A stretch of DNA of 32,982 nt, taken from Candidatus Propionivibrio dominans. Lineage in GTDB: Bacteria; Pseudomonadota; Gammaproteobacteria; Burkholderiales; Rhodocyclaceae. Below the pieces are notes generated by a model that was not told where the DNA came from, searched no databases, and was given only the letters and a program-made list of their open reading frames with translations. Position 1 is the first letter of the stretch, and each line of letters starts with the position of its first letter. The DNA is taken from assembly GCA_016709335.1 (NCBI GenBank), contig JADJNC010000012.1:1-32982 (forward strand). The letters are read 5' to 3'. A program made the translations under genes and the position numbers. Of this stretch, positions 1 to 8,790 are shown one piece after another.

Positions 1-485
1 GGGTGCATCCCTGTTGAACGCACGATGCCGCTGGTCGCGTCGAACATCACATCAAAAAATTCCTGAACATTCCAACTGTTGCAGAACAACCATGACCAGG
101 CGAGTTCATTGCTCCTCGGGTAAAACTGCGTCCAAAGGGATCCCGACGGACCAAGGATGCGCAGTACCTCGTCCTTGCTCATACCCGCCTGGACACGGGA
201 AAAATGCGCCATGTCCAGCACCTGCTCGATGCGCTGCAGTTTTCCATCAGGCCCAACGTACGCCATGAAAGTCTGCGTGCCTGCCGGGCCGCGCGGGAAA
301 GCCAGTTGTTCGCTGCCATCCGGATTCTTCCAGACCATCGCCGGCTCGCCCATCGAGGCCATGACCTCGGGCAGCGTCGACACGCCCGGCTTGAGATTGC
401 TGCCGCTGCTACCGGCGCACGCAGAAAGAAGCAGAACACTTAAAACAAGTAACCCGCGTAATCCTGCTGAAAATTTGCCGTCCAT
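1..485 (-). CDS. Outer-membrane lipoprotein, BamE/SmpA-like, 3' end cut off by the window edge
   Basis: Reading the minus strand from the ATG at 485-483 gives an open frame of 161 codons that runs off the left edge. It starts MDGKFSAGLRGLLVLSVLLL and continues to a lipobox LLSAC, so it is a predicted lipoprotein with its lipidated Cys near residue 23. A GGAGG ribosome binding site lies 4-8 bases before the ATG. The mature part holds two similar blocks: GVSTLPEVMASMGEPAMVWKN near residues 35-55 and VQAGMSKDEVLRILGPSGS near 100-120. Both have the 'G(M/V)(S/T)..EV...(M/L)G.P' signature of the BamE/SmpA/OmlA fold, so this may be a tandem BamE-like protein. The role is unknown; BamE itself supports outer-membrane protein assembly, but many lipoproteins share the fold. 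The C-terminus is outside the window. Confidence 0.75.
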   Translation of the reverse strand, partial: MDGKFSAGLRGLLVLSVLLLSACAGSSGSNLKPGVSTLPEVMASMGEPAMVWKNPDGSEQLAFPRGPAGTQTFMAYVGPDGKLQRIEQVLDMAHFSRVQAGMSKDEVLRILGPSGSLWTQFYPRSNELAWSWLFCNSWNVQEFFDVMFDATSGIVRSTGMH

Positions 486-802
486 TTCGCCTCCATGCCT
501 GATCAGGGTTGAGTTTATTTTCACACGCTCAAAGGACAGGATATCCAGAGAGTCTTCCGTGAGTATCGCTGGCGCCGGGTGCCGCAGTCAATCGCCTTTT
601 GGTGCCGGAATACGTCATGATTCTGAGCTGGAAGGGGTTGGCTGAACTTCATGGTTATTGACCCCCTTTCCTGCTGAAGGCGTGGCATTGACCGGGGTCG
701 ATTGAATGAGGATACTCGCGTACCTGTGCTTGCAATCACTTTCCATGTCGCAGCGCGCACTCCTAGAATACTTGTTCCCAACATTTCGAAAATTGATCAA
801 TC

Positions 803-1144
803 ATGAACAGAACGCTCCTGATTGCCAGTCTGACAATCCTGCTGCTGGCCGGCTGTGTTGACAACCAGCTCGTGGCTTATGGCACCGACGAGAATTATCT
901 GAATTTCAATCATCCGTTTACAGACAAGGCAATTGCTGACGTCCGTGACAGAGCCGAGAGGCTGTGCGGGCAGCGAAAACAAGTGGCAATCCAGACGTCA
1001 AAAGTATGCTCACTTTCACAGTGCATAAATCAGGCGGACGTTAGGTGCCAGCCGGTGTCAGCCGAAATGGAAAGGTCAGTGAATTCCGGATTTCATCCTG
1101 GAATTGTCGACCATTTCACTACTGTCCGGTTAAAAATCGAATAG
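803..1144 (+). CDS. Small hypothetical lipoprotein; last residues encoded by an IS end
   Basis: The product is 113 residues, with a short signal peptide MNRTLLIASLTILLLAGC in which LLAGC is the lipobox (Cys 18). The body contains a charged helix (ADVRDRAERLCGQRK) followed by a Cys-containing stretch (SKVCSLSQC, then RCQ), a pattern I associate with small periplasmic proteobacterial proteins of unknown function. The inverted repeat of the IS4-family remnant starts at 1117, so about the last nine codons (TTVRLKIE and the stop) belong to the IS and the original C-terminus was probably lost. No strong Shine-Dalgarno is seen before the ATG. The function is not recognised. Confidence 0.6.
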   Translation: MNRTLLIASLTILLLAGCVDNQLVAYGTDENYLNFNHPFTDKAIADVRDRAERLCGQRKQVAIQTSKVCSLSQCINQADVRCQPVSAEMERSVNSGFHPGIVDHFTTVRLKIE

Positions 1145-2031
1145 ATTCAGTTGGTTGCACGGAACGCCCTCGGCATTTCGGTCGCTCCTGAAAAGTTGAG
1201 CTTCTTGACGATAGCCACGAGAACACGGCGATCCAGCGGTCACCGCATTCTCTGAATTGCCGTAGGCAAATGCTGCTTCACTTGAAGAACAACCGGAATT
1301 GGGTGAAACACAAGCGTTTTGCTCGGTTTCAGGATCGATGCGATGTCTTGCGGCTGATCGTGCCAAGGCAATGGTCTGAAGTCCGTGCGGACAGTAGCCG
1401 CGAGCCATGTGACGCGCCGGGCCCCTACCAACAAGTGGATTACTTGACATCCCCCAGGGGCGTAGACGAAACGGGGATGTTGCTCAATCGAGCAGCGTAT
1501 GCCTCACCGCCGACTTGGTCGTACGAAAGAGCGCCCACGGAAAGAGCGACAGGCACAAATCGATCGGTCGTCAAATCCAGGCGCGTAGGCCGTGCTCTCC
1601 ATGATGCCGAAGCTGTCGCCCGCATAGAGCACCTGGCTGGGGGAGATCCCGCGTTTGTTGGCATCGGCGAGCGTCGAGCGTTTGATCTCGTGCCGGAAGC
1701 CCAGGTGGTACAGCTTGGCGGCCTGTGCCGACAGGCAGACTTTCGATATCGCGCAAACTTTCTCGGTAAGTCGGCGGGATTGATCGGCGCAGGTCATGAA
1801 CTTGACGTAGCGATCTCCGCCGTGGCGATCGATGATGCGATGAAAGTCTTCCATGGCAAAGAGTTGGGCGAACAGCGTCTTGCCGATGTGAGAGGCTCCG
1901 GGTAGGTTATTCCCGGAATTTTTTCGGATATGTATTTTGACGTTCAAGTCGGAGACACCCCTCGTCGCTCGGAATCCATTGCTAATCATGGCTTACAGCG
2001 ATTTACCATCTCGTTTAACCGGACAGCAGTG
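1117..2031 (-). mobile_element. Decayed IS4-family insertion sequence with terminal inverted repeats
   Basis: The element is bounded by an 18-bp inverted repeat: CACTACTGTCCGGTTAAA at 1117-1134 and its complement TTTAACCGGACAGCAGTG at 2014-2031, with one mismatch. Just outside lie GACCATTT (1109-1116) and GACCCATTT (2032-2040), which look like a target duplication that has since gained or lost one base. The interior holds fragments of an IS4-family transposase in several frames on the minus strand. At 915 bp it is clearly shorter than a complete element of this type (about 1.3 kb), so internal sequence has been deleted. It cannot encode its own transposase. It inserted into or just behind the lipoprotein gene that starts at 803. 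Confidence 0.82.
1130..1895 (-). pseudogene. IS4-family transposase, multiply frameshifted and internally deleted
   Basis: Family hallmarks appear in order along the minus strand but not in one frame. They are IGKTLFAQL and HGGDRYVK near the N-terminus, then KVCLSAQAAKLYHLGFR and EIKRSTLADAN. Next comes an out-of-frame copy of the DLCLSLFPWALFRTT segment near 1520-1560, and then KPSKTLVF near 1310-1325. VKQHL follows near 1270, with NSENAV in another frame near 1240-1260. The C-terminus is the typical NQLNLFDF ending at the stop at 1130-1132. The catalytic middle (DDE region) is mostly missing. The start is an estimate, because the usual initiating Met is not preserved. Confidence 0.8.
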
Positions 2032-2131
2032 GACCCATTTCTTGATTCTGATCCATGTCCTGCGTAGCGCGCGCGTCCCCTTGAATGCCCGATGCCGGAC
2101 CAGGCCGCAAGCGCCTGCTCGGTCTATGCGA

Positions 2132-2500
2132 TCAGCGAATGATCTGTACCGATTTGACGTCGATATAGCGCTGACGCTGATTCCAGCGCCTATCCACCTT
2201 GCCTTTGATACGCAACGGTGTGGTTTGATCGAATTTTTCAGCAGGCAGATAATCGTCATCAATCTCCAACTGAATCGACCCCGTCGCATCTTTAAATTCA
2301 TAGCGCTCGCTTGCCAACTGACGCGTGATCTTGCCTTCCAGCAACACCGGCGTATCCTCTGCCGCCTTATTCGCGGCGGCAACCGTCGTTACTACAGCAC
2401 GGCTGCCCGCGCTGCTGGAGGAAGCACGAGGACCGGTAAATTCGGCATGCGCGAAAAAGGGTACGGCCAACAATAGGGCAACAAGCAATCTGGTTTTCAT
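2132..2500 (-). CDS. YgiW/YdeI-type secreted OB-fold (BOF) stress protein
   Basis: The product is 122 residues from the ATG at 2500, chosen because GGAG lies about 9 bases upstream and a clean signal peptide follows (MKTRLLVALLLAVPFFAHA, cleavage after AHA). An in-frame start 24 bases further upstream is less likely. After a Ser/Ala-rich linker comes the BOF domain (residues about 45-122), with the typical run VLLEGKITRQLASERYEFKD, then GSIQLEIDDD, PLRIKGKVD and a terminal IDVKSVQII. Family members in E. coli (YgiW, YdeI) are periplasmic proteins linked to peroxide and peptide stress; ligand binding is not established. It is transcribed in the same direction as glgB, about 200 bp downstream of it, with no sign that they work together. 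Confidence 0.85.
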   Translation of the reverse strand: MKTRLLVALLLAVPFFAHAEFTGPRASSSSAGSRAVVTTVAAANKAAEDTPVLLEGKITRQLASERYEFKDATGSIQLEIDDDYLPAEKFDQTTPLRIKGKVDRRWNQRQRYIDVKSVQIIR

Positions 2501-2702
2501 CTGCTTCTCCTGTAAAAAAGTCACAACAAAAATGCAGTGGATTCAAGTCTGAAGTGCAACAGCGATATAACAATTAGCAAAGGGGCCACCCATTAACCGG
2601 CCCGTTACTTGCGATCAGTCTGGAACCCCAAAGACCGGCGCCTGACGCGTATTAAAATGCATCAACAGCGACCGGTCAATCGGCATTCAGGCACGCATTG
2701 AT

Positions 2703-4889
2703 TCAGCCCTGCCCATCGTAGGTCAGGACGATTCCCGACAGCGGAGGGAGCTTGAGCAAGAGCGAATGCGAGCGGTTCATCCATTGTTGGTCGTCGGCCT
2801 GTAGCGGGTCACTGCCATTGCCTACGTTGCTGCCGCCGTAAAATTCCGAGTCGGAGTTGAGTACCTCACGATAGCGGCCGGGCAGGGGAACGCCGATCCG
2901 GTAATCATGGCGCGGCACTGGGGTGAGGTTGAGCACTACCACCATCAGTTCGTCGCCCACGCCTTTGCGCAGGTAGCTGATCACCGACTGCTGGGCGTCG
3001 TGGCAATCGATCCACTCGAAGCCATTCCAGTCGAATTCGTGGCGGTGCAGGGCGGGGCTGGACTGGTAGAGATGGTTCAGATCGCGTACGAAGCGTTGCA
3101 TGCCCTGATGCAGGGGATATTCGAGGACATACCAGTCGAGCACCCCGCAACTGTCCCATTCACGCCCCTGGCCGAACTCGGTGCCCATGAACAGCAGCTT
3201 CTTGCCCGGATGGGTGAACTGGTAGGCGTAGAGCGTACGCAGATTGGCATGCCTTTGCCACTCGTCTCCGGGCATCTTGTGCAGCATCGACTGCTTGCCG
3301 TGCACCACCTCGTCGTGGGAGAAAGGCAGCATGAAGTTCTCGGTGAAGCAATAGAGCATGCTGAAGGTGAGTATTCCCTGGTGATATTGACGGTAAATGG
3401 GCTCCTGCGCCATGTAATCCAGGGTGTCGTTCATCCAGCCCATATTCCACTTGATGTCGAAACCCAGGCCGCCGACGTAGGTCGGGCGGCTGACCTGTGG
3501 CCACGAGGTGGACTCCTCGGCGATCATCAGGATGCCGGGGCACTGCTCATGGACTGCGACGTTGAGTTCACGCAGGAAATCGATGGCCGCGAGGTTTTCG
3601 CGCCCGCCGTACTGGTTCGGGATCCATTCGCCTTCGTTGCGCGAGTAGTCGAGATAAAGCATCGATGCCACGGCGTCCACGCGCAGGCCATCGATGTGCA
3701 TGTCTTCTAGCCAGTAGACCGCACTCGACAGGAGGAAGCTCTTGACCTCGTTGCGGCTGAAATTGAAGATCAGCGTTGACCAGTCCTTGTGCTCGCCCAG
3801 ACGCGGGTCGGCGTGCTCGTAAAGTGGGGTGCCGTCGAAACTGGCGAGGCCGTGGGCATCCTTGGGGAAGTGCGCGGGCACCCAGTCGAGCAGAACGCCG
3901 ATGCCATTGCGGTGGCAGTGGTCGACGAAGTAGCGGAAATCGTCGGGATCGCCAAAACGGCTGGTCGCCGCGAAGTAACCCGTGGTCTGGTAGCCCCAGG
4001 AGGGATCGAAGGGGTGCTCGGTGATCGGCATCAGTTCGATATGCGTGAAGCCCATGTGTTTTACGTAATCGACCAGACGGTGTGCCGCTTCGCGGTAGTT
4101 GAGGAACTCGCCTTCCTGGTCGCGTTGCCAGGAGCCCAGATGGACTTCGTAAACCGACATGGGCGTATGCTGCCAGTCATTGGTGCGGCGTCGTTCCATC
4201 CAGCCACCGTCGCCCCAGGTGTAGTTGGCGAGGGCGGGAACGATGGTGCCGGTGCGCGGACGAAACTCATGGCGCTGCCCGTAGGGATCGGCCTTTTGCA
4301 GGATCTGGCCGCTGTGGCGATTGCGGATTTCGTATTTGTAGATATGTCCGGGATCAAGGTCTGGGATGAACAGTTCCCAGACGCCGCTACTGCCGCGTAC
4401 CCGCATCTGATGGCGTCGTCCGTCCCAGTTGTTGAAGTCACCGATGACGCTGGCGCGCTCGGCGTTTGGCGCCCAGAGGGCGAACAGAACACCACCGACG
4501 CCGTCCACTTCGTGCTCGCGGGCGCCAAGGAAATTGTAGGCATGCCGGTGACGTCCCTCACCGAACAGGTACAGATCGAGATCGCCGACTTGCGGCAGGA
4601 AGGTGTAGGGGTCGCGCGCGATATGCTCGCGATGGTGGTCGTCGGTCCAGATCAGGCTGTAGTGTGCCGGTAGCACTTTAGCGTCGCCACGCCACTCGAA
4701 ATGGTCAGTATCCGGCAGGCGGGTCATCGGTATGCCGCCCTCGGCGATTCGCACATCGGCCGCAAAGGGAATATAAGCACGGACTACGACCTCCTTGCCA
4801 TCTGGATGGCGTCCAAGGACTGCAAAGGGATCGTGATGGCGGGCTTCACTGATGCGTTGCCGTTCGGCGTCCAGATGGCTCTTTTTCAT
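2703..4889 (-). CDS. glgB: 1,4-alpha-glucan branching enzyme
   Basis: The product is 728 residues, the normal length for GlgB. It cuts an alpha-1,4 glucan chain and rejoins it as an alpha-1,6 branch in glycogen. The N-terminal region ([11 protein letters not shown], then an N-terminal glycogen-branching/CBM48 module around 115-215 with [20 protein letters not shown]) precedes a GH13 barrel. Catalytic motifs are visible: DWVPAHFP near 330, [12 protein letters not shown] with the nucleophile Asp near 403, [10 protein letters not shown] with the acid Glu near 457, and [10 protein letters not shown] near 525. The C-terminal beta domain ends [10 protein letters not shown]. No other glycogen gene (glgA, glgC, glgP) is in the window, so it stands alone here. 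The ATG at 4889 gives the expected N-terminus; its Shine-Dalgarno (GAGAGAAC) is modest. Confidence 0.97.
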   Translation of the reverse strand: MKKSHLDAERQRISEARHHDPFAVLGRHPDGKEVVVRAYIPFAADVRIAEGGIPMTRLPDTDHFEWRGDAKVLPAHYSLIWTDDHHREHIARDPYTFLPQVGDLDLYLFGEGRHRHAYNFLGAREHEVDGVGGVLFALWAPNAERASVIGDFNNWDGRRHQMRVRGSSGVWELFIPDLDPGHIYKYEIRNRHSGQILQKADPYGQRHEFRPRTGTIVPALANYTWGDGGWMERRRTNDWQHTPMSVYEVHLGSWQRDQEGEFLNYREAAHRLVDYVKHMGFTHIELMPITEHPFDPSWGYQTTGYFAATSRFGDPDDFRYFVDHCHRNGIGVLLDWVPAHFPKDAHGLASFDGTPLYEHADPRLGEHKDWSTLIFNFSRNEVKSFLLSSAVYWLEDMHIDGLRVDAVASMLYLDYSRNEGEWIPNQYGGRENLAAIDFLRELNVAVHEQCPGILMIAEESTSWPQVSRPTYVGGLGFDIKWNMGWMNDTLDYMAQEPIYRQYHQGILTFSMLYCFTENFMLPFSHDEVVHGKQSMLHKMPGDEWQRHANLRTLYAYQFTHPGKKLLFMGTEFGQGREWDSCGVLDWYVLEYPLHQGMQRFVRDLNHLYQSSPALHRHEFDWNGFEWIDCHDAQQSVISYLRKGVGDELMVVVLNLTPVPRHDYRIGVPLPGRYREVLNSDSEFYGGSNVGNGSDPLQADDQQWMNRSHSLLLKLPPLSGIVLTYDGQG

Positions 4890-5216
4890 GGTTGTTCTCT
4901 CGGAAAATGTGGGTTAGGGTTGATTGAAGTACAAAAGGAAATTTTTATCTGTCGTTAATCAGTCTATTTTAATGAAAATACTGCGTCTCATGTTATGAAA
5001 AAGAGGTATTTTCCATGACAGCGACGGATTCGATGCCTTGCGTATTCGCTGCTTTCCGAAGAGATCGATTCGCCGTCCCGCATTTGCAAATGCGTCGCTC
5101 CAGCTTCTTGAAGCAAGGCCCATGGCCGAGCAAGCGCTGTTTCTTGCACAATTGTTACGCAATAATTGCACTTTTCTGATGAACAAGCCGCAAAACACTG
5201 ACTCCGCGCTGAAAAA
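4890..5216. other. Intergenic region between divergent glgB and HAD genes
   Basis: These 327 bp separate two divergently transcribed genes and should contain both promoters. The part next to glgB (4920-4990) is AT-rich, with several A/T runs suited to a promoter. No consensus -35/-10 pair, operator or terminator stands out strongly enough to call. A 60-codon frame on the plus strand ends by overlapping the HAD start codon, but its composition does not look like a protein. Confidence 0.5.
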
Positions 5217-6014
5217 ATGAGCAATATTTATTTTTTCGATATCGACAATACGCTGCTTGACCACACCAGCAATGCCATTCCTGACTCGGCCTTGCTGGCC
5301 ATTGCCGATCTCAAGCAAGCGGGACATACGGTAGTGATTGCCACGGGTCGCAGCTACAAGCACGCAAAACTGTTCATTGATCTGATTCAACCCAGTTACA
5401 CGATCACCATCAATGGCGCCCGGATCATCAAGGATGGTGAGGAAGTGCTGACCATTCGGCTCGCCAGAGAGCCACTCATCGAATTGTTCAGGTGGATGCG
5501 CGCACAAGGGCACTATTTTGGTGTCAATGATGGTCAGGTTGGCCACATCAGTGCCTGCGTTCCCTGTGCATTGGAGCCCCTGGGCCGCGTTGACCTTACG
5601 GTGCAAACCGATATTGCGTTCTATGTCGGGCAGGATATCTATCAGGGCTGGTTATTCTTTGACGAAGCCATGGATGCAACGCTGTTCCCGGAAATTCTTC
5701 AGCGTTTTCCGGACTTTGACCTGGTGCGCTGGCACAGAACGGCGGTGGACGTACTGCCCAGAACGATCAACAAATGGTCCGGCTGTCAGTGGGTGATGGC
5801 GCAAACCGGCTTTCTGCCGCATCAGGCGATTGCGTTCGGCGATGGTTTGAACGATATCGAGATGCTGCAGGGCGTGGGTCTGGGTGTCGCGATGGATAAT
5901 GGTCATCCCGCCTTGAAAGCGGTCGCCAATCGTATTGCCCCGGCAATGCACCTGGATGGGATTGCCAGGGTGCTGGATGAATTGGCTCGAACAAACGGGC
6001 CTGGTCGAGTCTAG
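5217..6014 (+). CDS. Cof-type HAD-IIB family phosphatase
   Basis: The product is 265 residues. Motif I is FFDIDNTLLD at residues 5-14, with the nucleophile and acid/base Asp (DxD). Motif II is the Thr in VVIATGRS near 42. A cap domain of the C2 type lies between about 80 and 190, including HISACVPCALEP. Motif III is probably the Lys of TINKW near 183. Motif IV is AFGDGLNDIEML near 205-216, which binds Mg. The family hydrolyses small phosphorylated metabolites (sugar phosphates, pyridoxal phosphate, FMN); the substrate cannot be told from sequence. The motif I variant DIDNT, rather than the commoner DxDGT, is tolerated in the family. It appears monocistronic, with the next gene 86 bp downstream. 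Confidence 0.87.
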   Translation: MSNIYFFDIDNTLLDHTSNAIPDSALLAIADLKQAGHTVVIATGRSYKHAKLFIDLIQPSYTITINGARIIKDGEEVLTIRLAREPLIELFRWMRAQGHYFGVNDGQVGHISACVPCALEPLGRVDLTVQTDIAFYVGQDIYQGWLFFDEAMDATLFPEILQRFPDFDLVRWHRTAVDVLPRTINKWSGCQWVMAQTGFLPHQAIAFGDGLNDIEMLQGVGLGVAMDNGHPALKAVANRIAPAMHLDGIARVLDELARTNGPGRV

Positions 6015-6100
6015 TGCAAGTCATTTGCTTCTGAATCCGCCAAAATCCTGCTCAGCAACCATCGCCTGCCCTCGCGGCCTGCCTTCCTGATCGGAGAACT

Positions 6101-7078
6101 ATGCTTTTCTCGGTTCTGCTCCTTCCCCTGGCGTTCGTCGCCGTCTTGATCTATTTGCTGCTGAAAAAGCGCTACCGCGGACTCGTCCTCAGCCTGGCGA
6201 TGTTTGTCGCCGCCGTACTGGTTGGTCTGTGGGCAATTTTCCAGTCACGTTCATCGACGGCAGCGATCGGCATTCTGTTCTTGCCGTTTTACGGGCTCTT
6301 TGCCGCCGCCATGGGCTGGTTGTCGGCAAATTTACGCGCTGCACAGCGAAAAGCCTTACGCGGCCTTGGCTGGTTTTGCCTCGCCGCAGCGCTCGGAGTT
6401 CCGCTTGTTCTTGGCTATCAGGGATTCGCCAGCATCGCGCTCAATGCCAGCCGGGATGCGCAGCACCAGGCGAATCTCGCTGAAATCGAACGTAACAAGC
6501 GGGTCATTGCTGAAATCCTGGGGCGCAACCCGGGGCAGGAATCCGAAATCATCAATGCACTGATTGTTGAACGCGCCAGTGAGCGCAACTTTTTGCTGCC
6601 CGTTCTCGACAGCAAATTCGTCTCGCCCGACGCACTGGACAAACTGTCACGATCCGATGATCTCGGGATTGCACTGTCGGCCGTCAGAAATCCGAACTGC
6701 CGACCGGCAACGCTGGAGCGTATTTACCGTACCCATTCCTATCCCGACTATTTCTTTCAGGCGCTGGCGGCCCATGAAAACACGCCGCCGGAAATCCTCA
6801 TCGACCTTTACCGCCGGCCAGTCACCATTTTCGGCCTTGATCGCTCATTGGCCAGCAACCCTGCCGTACCCAAAGAGATTCTGCGTGAGATTGCGATGAA
6901 GACCAGGGAAAGCTTCGTAGTCCAGCGACTGCTCCAGAACCCGAAGCTTGATTGTGCGCTGCTTGGGCTGATCGAAGAGGCTTTGCAAGGATCGGAGCGA
7001 CCGAACGACAGTTTTAGCGTCGCCCGGCTACAGGAGTTTAAATCCGGTCAATGTAAATTTTCGTCCGGCGTGCGCTGA
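6101..7078 (+). CDS. Membrane protein with leucine-rich-variant-like repeats
   Basis: The product is 325 residues. The N-terminal third has about four hydrophobic segments (roughly residues 2-20, 28-48, 53-75 and 88-112). A basic, charged helix (SRDAQHQANLAEIERNKRVIAEIL) leads into a soluble C-terminal half made of short repeats. Repeats seen are SAVRNPNCRPATLERIYR, AAHENTPPEILIDLYRR, ASNPAVPKEILREIAM and LQNPKLDCALLGLIEE. They follow the pattern 'A.NP..P.E.L..L', which resembles variant leucine-rich repeats (LRV), a helical repeat scaffold usually used for protein contacts. The coupling to a four-helix membrane anchor is not one I can match to a named family. Its function is unknown. The gene is separated from both neighbours and could be transcribed alone. 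Confidence 0.75.
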   Translation: MLFSVLLLPLAFVAVLIYLLLKKRYRGLVLSLAMFVAAVLVGLWAIFQSRSSTAAIGILFLPFYGLFAAAMGWLSANLRAAQRKALRGLGWFCLAAALGVPLVLGYQGFASIALNASRDAQHQANLAEIERNKRVIAEILGRNPGQESEIINALIVERASERNFLLPVLDSKFVSPDALDKLSRSDDLGIALSAVRNPNCRPATLERIYRTHSYPDYFFQALAAHENTPPEILIDLYRRPVTIFGLDRSLASNPAVPKEILREIAMKTRESFVVQRLLQNPKLDCALLGLIEEALQGSERPNDSFSVARLQEFKSGQCKFSSGVR

Positions 7079-7184
7079 TAAAAAAACCGTTTCAGCACCC
7101 CTCACACTCAGCCCAATCATGCGGCCCAGGCGAGGCCGCGCATTCTGGCGTAGACTAGGTGCCTCAACCGATAGGAGACCTGCC

Positions 7185-7547
7185 ATGAAATTATCCCTTG
7201 CCTTTGTCCTTGCCGCGCTGATCTACAGCACAAACGCCTTCAGTCAAAGGGCCGGTATCACGAGTGGTGCGGGAGCTAACAGTTGCAGTGATTATTTGAC
7301 GCATAGACAGGTGCAGGAACACCAGCAACTGGAGCTTGCCTATGTGTCGTGGGTGATGGGCTACCTGTCCGGCTACAACATGATGTCGAGTCTGCCGCAG
7401 TTGAATTCGATGCCTGAATACAGTGCCGTCATCTCGTACCTGGACCGCTTCTGCCGGGACAACTCGCTTCTTGCCGTGAGCGATGCAACCACCTGCATGA
7501 TCGGCGATCTGGGCGGGTATCGGCCCGCGAAATGTAAAATGAACTAG
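7185..7547 (+). CDS. Small secreted protein of unknown function
   Basis: The product is 120 residues from the ATG at 7185, chosen over an in-frame start 66 bases earlier because AGGAGA precedes it by 6 bases and a signal peptide follows (MKLSLAFVLAALIYSTNAFS). The mature protein has four Cys (SCSDYL, RFCRD, TTCMIG, AKCKMN) that could form two disulfides. It also carries a conserved-looking centre, AYVSWVMGYLSGYNMM. This 'W..GY.SGYN' segment with an early Cys recurs in unnamed periplasmic proteins and is loosely like Rap1a/Tai-type immunity proteins, but I would not claim immunity function. The stop codon lies in the CTAG that borders the MITE-like element starting at 7548, so the original C-terminus may have been altered by its insertion. 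Confidence 0.65.
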   Translation: MKLSLAFVLAALIYSTNAFSQRAGITSGAGANSCSDYLTHRQVQEHQQLELAYVSWVMGYLSGYNMMSSLPQLNSMPEYSAVISYLDRFCRDNSLLAVSDATTCMIGDLGGYRPAKCKMN

Positions 7548-7771
7548 CTGCCTGTCGGACTTGATGGGTCGAAGCGAAAACGAAGTTTCAGCGCAGCTAA
7601 AAAAGTGGGAGACGAGCGCAGTTTTTGCGAGCTTTCGCCTTGCGGCGAAATGCCTGCTTACCCCATTTCACGGATTTCAAGCGAATAGTTGTTCTATTCG
7701 CACAGAAATACGGGGAAAAATGAGCCGTCTTCCCACTTTTTACAGCCGACTTGGTCAAGTCCGACAGGCTG
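7548..7771. mobile_element. MITE-like foldback element with CTAG flanks
   Basis: The 224-bp element has terminal inverted repeats: GCCTGTCGGACTTGA near 7550-7564 and its complement TCAAGTCCGACAGGC at 7755-7769. A second, inner pair is CTAAAAAAGTGGGAGACG (about 7597-7614) against CGTCTTCCCACTTTTTACAG (about 7725-7744). Between them are two perfect short hairpins, TTTCGCC/GGCGAAA and GCGAATAG/CTATTCGC. CTAG occurs directly on both outer sides (7544-7547 and 7772-7775) and could be a 4-bp target duplication. It has no coding capacity. Size, structure and flanks fit a non-autonomous miniature transposable element mobilised in trans; the parent transposon is not in the window. Confidence 0.72.
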
Positions 7772-7803
7772 CTAGCTGCTGGCGTCCTGGCAGATGATCG
7801 GAA

Positions 7804-8490
7804 TCACAGCAGCCCGGAGGCGATATTGATGGTCAGGGCCAGCAGGGTGGTGTTGAAAAAGAAGGCCAGGACACAATGCACCAGCCCGGTTCGACGCATC
7901 ACGCGGCTGGAGATGTTGACATCGGCGGTCTGGCCGGAGGTGCCGATGATGCAGGCAAAATAAAGGAAATCCCCGTAGTCCGGCGCATGAGCGCCAGGGA
8001 AAATCAATCCGCCGGGATTACCCCGCTTTTCCGCCGCGTAGTAGTCATGGGCATAGTGCAAGGCAAACATGACCTGGGTGAAGGCCCAGGAGGAGAGGAC
8101 GGTCAGCGCGGCCAGCGCGATGTGGGCGTAGCGCTGGCTACCGTGCATGTCTCTGGCTACGGCAAGTTCGACCACAATGGCGGCAAGACTTGTGATGGCC
8201 ACGGTGACGACCAGCGCCAATATGATGAACCGCCCCTCATCGTGCTCCAGTGCGCGGGTGCACATTCTTTCGTGCGTCGACCAGAACATCATTTGCGCCG
8301 CGAGCAGCAAAAAGAGACAGGCTCCGACGTTCCAGCCGATCATCAGGCGCGTGATCTCGTGCTGCGCGACGGAGGGCGGCAAAACCAGCACCGTCACTGC
8401 ACCCATGAGTGCGCTCAGGAAGAGCCTCGGTCGCGCCATGATCAGGCGCACCAGGCTGGTCCGGCGAGGCGGCAAGTTTGGGTCTGCCAT
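7804..8490 (-). CDS. DUF1345 family integral membrane protein
   Basis: The product is 228 residues from the ATG at 8490. An upstream extension to 8688 is open but reads like non-coding sequence, so the shorter form is preferred. Five or six hydrophobic segments are visible (for example [75 protein letters not shown] and [20 protein letters not shown]). DUF1345 hallmarks are the segment [10 protein letters not shown] followed by [25 protein letters not shown] and [14 protein letters not shown]. The function of this family is unknown. It is divergent from the sirtuin gene. No clear Shine-Dalgarno precedes the chosen start. Confidence 0.85.
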   Translation of the reverse strand: MADPNLPPRRTSLVRLIMARPRLFLSALMGAVTVLVLPPSVAQHEITRLMIGWNVGACLFLLLAAQMMFWSTHERMCTRALEHDEGRFIILALVVTVAITSLAAIVVELAVARDMHGSQRYAHIALAALTVLSSWAFTQVMFALHYAHDYYAAEKRGNPGGLIFPGAHAPDYGDFLYFACIIGTSGQTADVNISSRVMRRTGLVHCVLAFFFNTTLLALTINIASGLL

Positions 8491-8790
8491 GGGCTGGTTC
8501 TGATTTAATCCGGAAATGATTGAGCCCTCTGTGTCCGCCGGTTTCGGCAAGCTCGCTTGGCCGGGAGTCATAAATTGGTAAAAACCCCTGGCGACAGGCT
8601 GGCCGCGAAAACTATTGCAAAGATACTCGCATTCAGTGCCGAGCGATCGAGCCTTGCGCATTTTCCCGCGTTTTTCTGCTGCCTGCACTTAAAAAACAGG
8701 CCGATGCTGACCATAACGATAGCAGGAATAATTTATGATGCTGAAAAGCAGGGTGGCGCGGTCAATTCTGGCACTGTAGGAGCATTTCCC

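Noticed and set aside
157..645. 162-codon open frame on the plus strand over the first lipoprotein gene
   Set aside because: The opposite strand encodes a lipoprotein with signal peptide, lipobox and Shine-Dalgarno; the plus frame has low-complexity, unprotein-like composition.
5038..5220. 60-codon frame whose stop overlaps the HAD start codon
   Set aside because: No ribosome binding site and no recognisable sequence; the overlap seems coincidental.
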